Shown: positions 59,610-64,000 of the stretch, piece by piece | Layout: every line of letters begins with the position of its first letter | Position numbering within the stretch: position 1 is the first letter of the stretch | Origin: Mucilaginibacter sp. | Lineage (GTDB): Bacteria > Bacteroidota > Bacteroidia > Sphingobacteriales > Sphingobacteriaceae | Direction: 5' to 3' | NCBI RefSeq assembly: GCF_025362475.1 | Contig: NZ_JANYGH010000055.1 | Span: 244,691-308,690, forward strand | Length of the DNA: 64,000 bases | Notes under the pieces: generated by a model | Seen by the model: only the letters and a program-made list of their open reading frames with translations | Databases searched by the model: none | Told to the model about the DNA's origin: nothing | Position numbers and translations under genes: made by a program

Positions 59610-59903
59610 ATGAAAACAGATAATTTAATAACCGCCAATGATTTTTGTATGTACCACAACGTTGAATATACATTTTTCAATTCGTTAGAACAGGCTGGAT
59701 TGGTTGAGGTTACTGTGATTAACGAAACTACTTTTATACCGGAAACAGAACTGCGCAAGCTTGAAAAAATGATAAGTCTGCATCAGTTAGATATTAATGT
59801 GGCAGGCATTGAAGCAATAACACACTTGCTTAACCGCATAGAACAAATGCAGGAAAACATGCGTACGCTGCACAACAGGTTAAAAATGTACGAAGGCGAA
59901 TAA
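59610..59903 (+). CDS. cbpM: Chaperone modulator CbpM
   Basis: 97-residue CbpM-like protein (start at 59610, placed by the short gap to DnaJ). Features: NLITANDFCMYHNVEYTFF and helical segments rich in Leu/Arg (LRKLEKMISLHQLDINV). It inhibits the CbpA-type J-protein. Its stop lies 3 bp from the convergent MutS-like stop. Confidence 0.85.
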   Translation: MKTDNLITANDFCMYHNVEYTFFNSLEQAGLVEVTVINETTFIPETELRKLEKMISLHQLDINVAGIEAITHLLNRIEQMQENMRTLHNRLKMYEGE

Positions 59904-59906
59904 AGG

Positions 59907-61589
59907 CTATTCCATATATTTTAGCATCATGCGCTCACTTACTATATGAGCGTCTTCAATCACAGATTCGGGGTATCCCATGGAGGCTAATATAGCTATG
60001 CCATTTTTACTTTTCAACAAGCCTTCTTTCAATTTGTAATCAAAAACCAATGTTCGGCCTGATTTAGAGTCTTCAAATGAATAGATGGCGAAATCCTCGT
60101 CCAAAAGTTCGGCGAGTTCAAGATCATGGGTTGATACAAATACAAAGTTATCATTGGCTGTGATGTATGATAATACCGATTTTGCCGCCGCAATACGCTC
60201 AATTGTATTAGTACCCCTAAATATTTCATCAATAATTACAAGGCTTTTGACGGCTTCTGCGCTGCCACTGTTATCAACAATATTTAATATTGCCGATGCC
60301 TGGGCTTGGAAAAAGCTTTGCTGCTCTTCTATACTATCGGTGATTTTGATACTGGTTTGTATCTTAAGAAAGGGGGCTTTATATGCCTTGGCGCAACTGG
60401 TGAACAGCGTTTGAGCCAACAATGTATTTATCGCAATAGATTTAATAAATGTTGTTTTGCCCGACATGTTTGAGCCCGTTATCAATGCTCCTTTATCGGC
60501 ACGGGTATTTAAAGAATTAGGTACACATTTCTTTACTAATGGATGGTAAAGATCTGTGATGTCCATTTTGGCGTCTTGATCTATAAACTCTGGTTTATTG
60601 TAAAAAGGCAAGCCTTCCCTTACCGATTGTATGGCTATCAGCATATCAATCTCGGCAACAAACGCATATACCTTCTCAATATCATCACTGTATCTGCCAA
60701 TGTGTTTTACAGAGTTTGTATATATGTATGGTTCAAGCAAAAACAATGTCTTAAAAAGCTGGAAAACCGCATAACCCGGTGAACCTGAATCAGCAACCAA
60801 CATGCTTTCAAGGTTTACAATGCTCAGGGAGCGCTTAAGCCCGGCAAGGTTTACAAGGCTTTTTTTTACTTCCTCAGTATCGCCAGCTTTGGCATTTTTA
60901 ACTAACCAAACAGCAACCTTGTGCATTATCAATAATTGAGGCAATGAATCTGAATATGCAGCTGTTTTTCTTTTGCTTGCAAAATGGAAAATAACATTAT
61001 ACCCAAACAATACAGCTAAAACTATTAAACTTACCGGATTAGGTATAATCAGTATCGAAATAATAGCCGCTAAAATTAAATAAGGAACCACCTTAATGTA
61101 AACATCCATCACAGGTGCAAATAATGGTACATGTGATTTTAAAAACAGGTTGGCAATCTGGTAAGCATTGGTATGATTAAGCCTGGAAAGTTCCAGTTCA
61201 ATTAATTCGCGGTTGGGGTTATCAGCATTAAGTGTTTCTATCTTTTTATCCAGTAATAATAAATTGCCGATTGTTGTTTCTGGAAAATGCAGTTTTTTGT
61301 AGAGATATTGTTTGCCTGGTTTTGAGTTAGTCCTGTCAATGTAATTAAAGATATTTTTAAGGTCGAGGTCATCAGATGTTACTGTAGACAACTTTCCGGC
61401 GCTATTGTCTGCATCCGCGTAAACCTTTATCAAATCAAAATTACGCCTTGCATTTAACGGTTTGGCCCACTTGTTTTTTATTTTTTCAAGGTTTGTTTCT
61501 TTAGCACGTAGCTTTCCAAAGTAAGATGCTATGTATGAGACTGTAAGCACAATGGTGAAAACTAACAGTGTAAATAAGAAATAATACAT
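59907..61589 (-). CDS. Membrane-anchored MutS-like ATPase
   Basis: 560-residue protein related to the MutS ATPase core. Walker A is SNMSGKTTFIKSI and Walker B with the following motif is VIIDEIFRGTNTIERIAAAKSVL, matching MutS domain V. It lacks the mismatch-recognition domains. N-terminal hydrophobic residues 1-24 and a hydrophobic middle region (VVPYLILAAIISILIIPNPVSLIVLAVLFGYNVIF) suggest membrane attachment. A role in DNA repair is not certain; such shortened MutS homologues are of unknown function. Confidence 0.85.
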   Translation of the reverse strand: MYYFLFTLLVFTIVLTVSYIASYFGKLRAKETNLEKIKNKWAKPLNARRNFDLIKVYADADNSAGKLSTVTSDDLDLKNIFNYIDRTNSKPGKQYLYKKLHFPETTIGNLLLLDKKIETLNADNPNRELIELELSRLNHTNAYQIANLFLKSHVPLFAPVMDVYIKVVPYLILAAIISILIIPNPVSLIVLAVLFGYNVIFHFASKRKTAAYSDSLPQLLIMHKVAVWLVKNAKAGDTEEVKKSLVNLAGLKRSLSIVNLESMLVADSGSPGYAVFQLFKTLFLLEPYIYTNSVKHIGRYSDDIEKVYAFVAEIDMLIAIQSVREGLPFYNKPEFIDQDAKMDITDLYHPLVKKCVPNSLNTRADKGALITGSNMSGKTTFIKSIAINTLLAQTLFTSCAKAYKAPFLKIQTSIKITDSIEEQQSFFQAQASAILNIVDNSGSAEAVKSLVIIDEIFRGTNTIERIAAAKSVLSYITANDNFVFVSTHDLELAELLDEDFAIYSFEDSKSGRTLVFDYKLKEGLLKSKNGIAILASMGYPESVIEDAHIVSERMMLKYME

Positions 61590-61689
61590 GATTAAAAGTA
61601 TAAAAATAGTTTAAACCCGAGTAATACTAAAAGTTCAGCCTGCAATAAAGATGGGCTTTTTTATGTAAACCCATTGTTACTATCACAAT

Positions 61690-63909
61690 TTAATTTTCAT
61701 GGATGGCTGCATCATTTGCCATTTCAATTATTACGGTATCTAAACGATCAAGTTCAACAAATATATAATCCAGGGCCGCAGCATCAGCGGGGTCGTCTTT
61801 TAGCATTGCGGTAAGTGCCTTTAAATTTGCAACGGGGCTTCGCATAAAATGCGATTGTTTCCATGCCATATTTTTTATGCTGTTTACCTGGTTATGAATT
61901 TGTTCATAAGCAACCTTAAGATCATTTTCTGCATTCTTTCTTTCGGTGATATCATAAAGAGCCATCATCAGCCCCAGAATTTGATCATTGTTATCAATAA
62001 TGGGGAACAAGCGTAAATAATACCAATATATTGATCCATCGGGTTGCGGATAATCAATTTCATGACTAATCTCTTTTCCATTTAATACCCGCTTAGTAAG
62101 GCCAATGAATTGCTGGAAGCGTTTTATGGGGAAATAATCACCTACCTGATCTCCTTTTTGCAGGGTGTGGTTATATTGTTCTTTTACAAATTTTACCGCC
62201 ATTTGATTATAGGCAAGCACATTCAATTTTTTATCAAATAAAGCGTAAGCCGAATCGGTAGTATTTAATATTGTTTGAAGGTTGGCCTCGGATTTTTGCA
62301 ACAGCTCATCCGATTTTATCTTTTCTGTAATGTCATTAGCCAATGACAGGCGGACGGGCATAGCTTCAAACACTATATCCTGCGTAATTATCTCTACAAT
62401 AATTAGCGAACCATCTTTTTTCTGATGCTCACAAATTCCTTGTTCGCCCACTTGAACTGTATTTTTTCCATAGCCATTAATAACATTATTGCAATTCCCT
62501 TTTGGCCGCAGGTCTTTGGCGTTCAGCTTTAAAAACTCTTCATTGGTATAACCGTAATGCCTTGAAGCAGCTTTATTTGCAGCTATAATAGATAGGTCAT
62601 TTCCGGATATCATCCACATTGGCAGTGGGTTACTATCAAATAGCAATTTGTATTTTTGTTCGGACTGGCGGAGTAATTCTTCTGCTTTTTTGCGTTCGGT
62701 GATATCAATCATTGATCCTATAATGGTGGGTTCACCATCAATATTAACGCGATTGCCATAAAACTCTACCCAATTCAAGGAACCATCTTTACACTCTCCT
62801 ACCACTTCGTAATGCACACTATCAACCTCTCCATCCATACGTGCCCTGATATTCTCTAAAGTAGTGGCTTTAAAATCCTTACTGACTATAATATCCACTG
62901 ATGCTGCATTCACCAGTTCCTCCTGGCTATATTTAAAAACATTGGCAAAGCGCGGATTTACATAGATAAATTTCCCTTTTTGGATAATGTAAACACCAAC
63001 CATTGATTTCTCGGCAAGAGTTCTGAATTTTAACTCGGCATGCTTTAATTCGGTTTCCATCGCTTTGCGTGATGTAATATCTCTTGCAATAACCAGTATG
63101 CGATTTTCAGAAAACTTTTTCACGTTTACCTCCACATCAAACACGGTACCATCTTTTTTTATAAAACGGCGCTCTTTGATAGTTGCCGTTCCAAGGTCAT
63201 CTAACCCTAAAACTATTGGATCATTTTTTAAATGCTCTGGTTCAATTACCTGGATTACTTTTAGTTGCAAAAGCTCCTGATGGGTATAGCCTGTCATTTT
63301 GCACATGCTGGCATTTACCTCTGTAAAATTATTAGCGAGGTCAAGCACGTAAATAGCGTCCGATGCATGTTCAATAAGTGATCTGTATCTCCGTTCGCTT
63401 TCTCTTAGTTTTTCAACCATGCTCATTAATTCCGCTGAGCGCTCCTCTACCCTCTTTTCCAGTGAGTTATTAATGGATATAACCTCATTTTCGGCAATAA
63501 AACGTTTTTCGTCTACCCTGTTTAGCCACATTGCCGTAATTGCTACAAGAGCAAGGCAAATGATAAGCATAATAAGTGGAAGCATGTACATGCTTACTTC
63601 AAATGTTAACAGATGATTAAACTGTGTTTTAAACCTAAAAAAGCCCAAAACAATAAATATAAATTCAAGCGGTAAAAACAGCCTGCGCGCCATTTGATTA
63701 CCTACTCTATCGCCGGTAAATAAATTAGTAAAACCGTATTGCGGATATAAAAGTGAGGCCGCTAAAGAGATGCTAAAAAACAATAAAGCAGTATTTAGCG
63801 GCATTGAACTTACATAGCGAAAATCATAAAACAATGAAAAGCCATATACATACCCAATTATAGCAACCGTTGAAATTAATGTAACCGAATGAAGCATGTA
63901 CTGGCCCAC
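61690..63909 (-). CDS. Multi-PAS signalling protein, 5' end disrupted at window edge
   Basis: At least 739 residues: N-terminal membrane helices (residues ~1-125), a coiled linker and four PAS domains (starting near RRYRSLIEHA, KFRTLAEKS, EQKYKLLFD and ANLQTILN). The C-terminus carries SHFMRSPVANLKAL, which resembles a histidine-kinase phosphoacceptor region, but no ATPase domain follows. The frame remains open past the ATG at 63909 to the window end through sequence of very different GC content, so the true N-terminus is probably missing. Confidence 0.85.
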   Translation of the reverse strand: MGQYMLHSVTLISTVAIIGYVYGFSLFYDFRYVSSMPLNTALLFFSISLAASLLYPQYGFTNLFTGDRVGNQMARRLFLPLEFIFIVLGFFRFKTQFNHLLTFEVSMYMLPLIMLIICLALVAITAMWLNRVDEKRFIAENEVISINNSLEKRVEERSAELMSMVEKLRESERRYRSLIEHASDAIYVLDLANNFTEVNASMCKMTGYTHQELLQLKVIQVIEPEHLKNDPIVLGLDDLGTATIKERRFIKKDGTVFDVEVNVKKFSENRILVIARDITSRKAMETELKHAELKFRTLAEKSMVGVYIIQKGKFIYVNPRFANVFKYSQEELVNAASVDIIVSKDFKATTLENIRARMDGEVDSVHYEVVGECKDGSLNWVEFYGNRVNIDGEPTIIGSMIDITERKKAEELLRQSEQKYKLLFDSNPLPMWMISGNDLSIIAANKAASRHYGYTNEEFLKLNAKDLRPKGNCNNVINGYGKNTVQVGEQGICEHQKKDGSLIIVEIITQDIVFEAMPVRLSLANDITEKIKSDELLQKSEANLQTILNTTDSAYALFDKKLNVLAYNQMAVKFVKEQYNHTLQKGDQVGDYFPIKRFQQFIGLTKRVLNGKEISHEIDYPQPDGSIYWYYLRLFPIIDNNDQILGLMMALYDITERKNAENDLKVAYEQIHNQVNSIKNMAWKQSHFMRSPVANLKALTAMLKDDPADAAALDYIFVELDRLDTVIIEMANDAAIHEN

Positions 63910-63930
63910 CGGCAGCAGTTTTTTGGGCTC

Positions 63931-64000
63931 GGACGGAGCGTTGTCATCCGCGCGGTTGTCCCCACCGCCCGCGCGCCGCGGACTCCCCGCGGGCGGCGTG
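63931..64000. other. GC-rich foreign or artefactual tail
   Basis: The last 70 bases are about 80 percent GC (56 of 70 by my count), compared with roughly 40 percent for the window. The minus-strand frame of the PAS gene continues into them without a stop, but the encoded residues (Gly, Arg, Ala, Pro, Asp) do not look like a membrane helix. It suggests a chimeric join, contig-end contamination or a recent insertion. Confidence 0.75.

Noticed and set aside
1..64000. CRISPR arrays, tRNA or rRNA genes, prophage
   Set aside because: No regularly spaced repeats, no cloverleaf or rRNA-like sequence and no phage structural genes seen when reading through; a covariance search would be needed to exclude a diverged tRNA.

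Overview
The window looks like a piece of a Bacteroidota chromosome, most likely family Sphingobacteriaceae and possibly Mucilaginibacter. The reasons are moderate-to-low GC, TonB receptors with a carboxypeptidase-like N-terminal domain, LytS/LytTR and HisKA_2 signalling proteins, DUF2851, DUF4202 and DUF4397 proteins, and promoters with the TAnnTTTG -7 element. There are no rRNA genes, tRNA genes, CRISPR arrays or intact insertion sequences that I can see. The genus is inference; no database was searched.

Layout. 5-3527 is a small redox/regulatory block (flavodoxin, NTF2-like protein, cupin, aldo/keto reductase, divergent AraC regulator). 3673-6967 is a three-gene molybdenum hydroxylase operon (2Fe-2S subunit, diheme cytochrome c, Tat-exported Mo subunit). 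It is followed by a secreted epoxide hydrolase, a class III nucleotide cyclase homologue, and a DoxX-like membrane protein with a Tat-exported superoxide dismutase. About 11.9-21.8 kb is a minus-strand redox/transport cluster: a DsbD-N-like protein, two tandem TlpA-like thioredoxins, YceI, a diheme cytochrome c peroxidase, a TonB receptor and a DUF4397 lipoprotein. Divergent from it, 22.1-27.1 kb encodes a Family 2A encapsulin shell, its cysteine desulfurase cargo with a long disordered N-terminus, a serine O-acetyltransferase and a cation/proton antiporter.

The most interesting part is the control region of that divergent pair (20.2-22.1 kb). On the minus strand I read a clear SAM-I (S-box) riboswitch at 21626-21739 and a second, divergent S-box-like aptamer at 20418-20542. 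Each is followed by a short leader ORF beginning Met-Asn-Thr-Phe and rich in cysteine codons (Cys-Cys-stop; Cys-Cys-Cys-Met). A third mini-ORF ending Cys-Cys-Tyr-Cys-His-Cys sits between them, directly against a hairpin. A shared TCTATAG promoter motif occurs three times, facing both riboswitch transcripts and the encapsulin operon. Together this suggests that a SAM- and cysteine-responsive circuit controls envelope thiol/redox genes and an encapsulin sulfur-storage compartment.

27.1-64 kb is mostly ordinary accessory and housekeeping content. It includes a TPR sensor kinase, a four-gene operon of mostly secreted hydrolases with a metallo-beta-lactamase-fold protein lacking several metal ligands, a MITE-like element, an alginate-export-type porin beside a frameshifted sigma54 response regulator, a GH116 glycosidase, a LytS/LytTR pair, a glycerate permease and kinase, exonuclease III, a HAD/chloramphenicol-acetyltransferase-like pair, DnaJ/CbpM, a membrane MutS-like ATPase and a multi-PAS protein. 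The last ~70 bases are about 80 percent GC and look like foreign or artefactual sequence joined inside the PAS gene.
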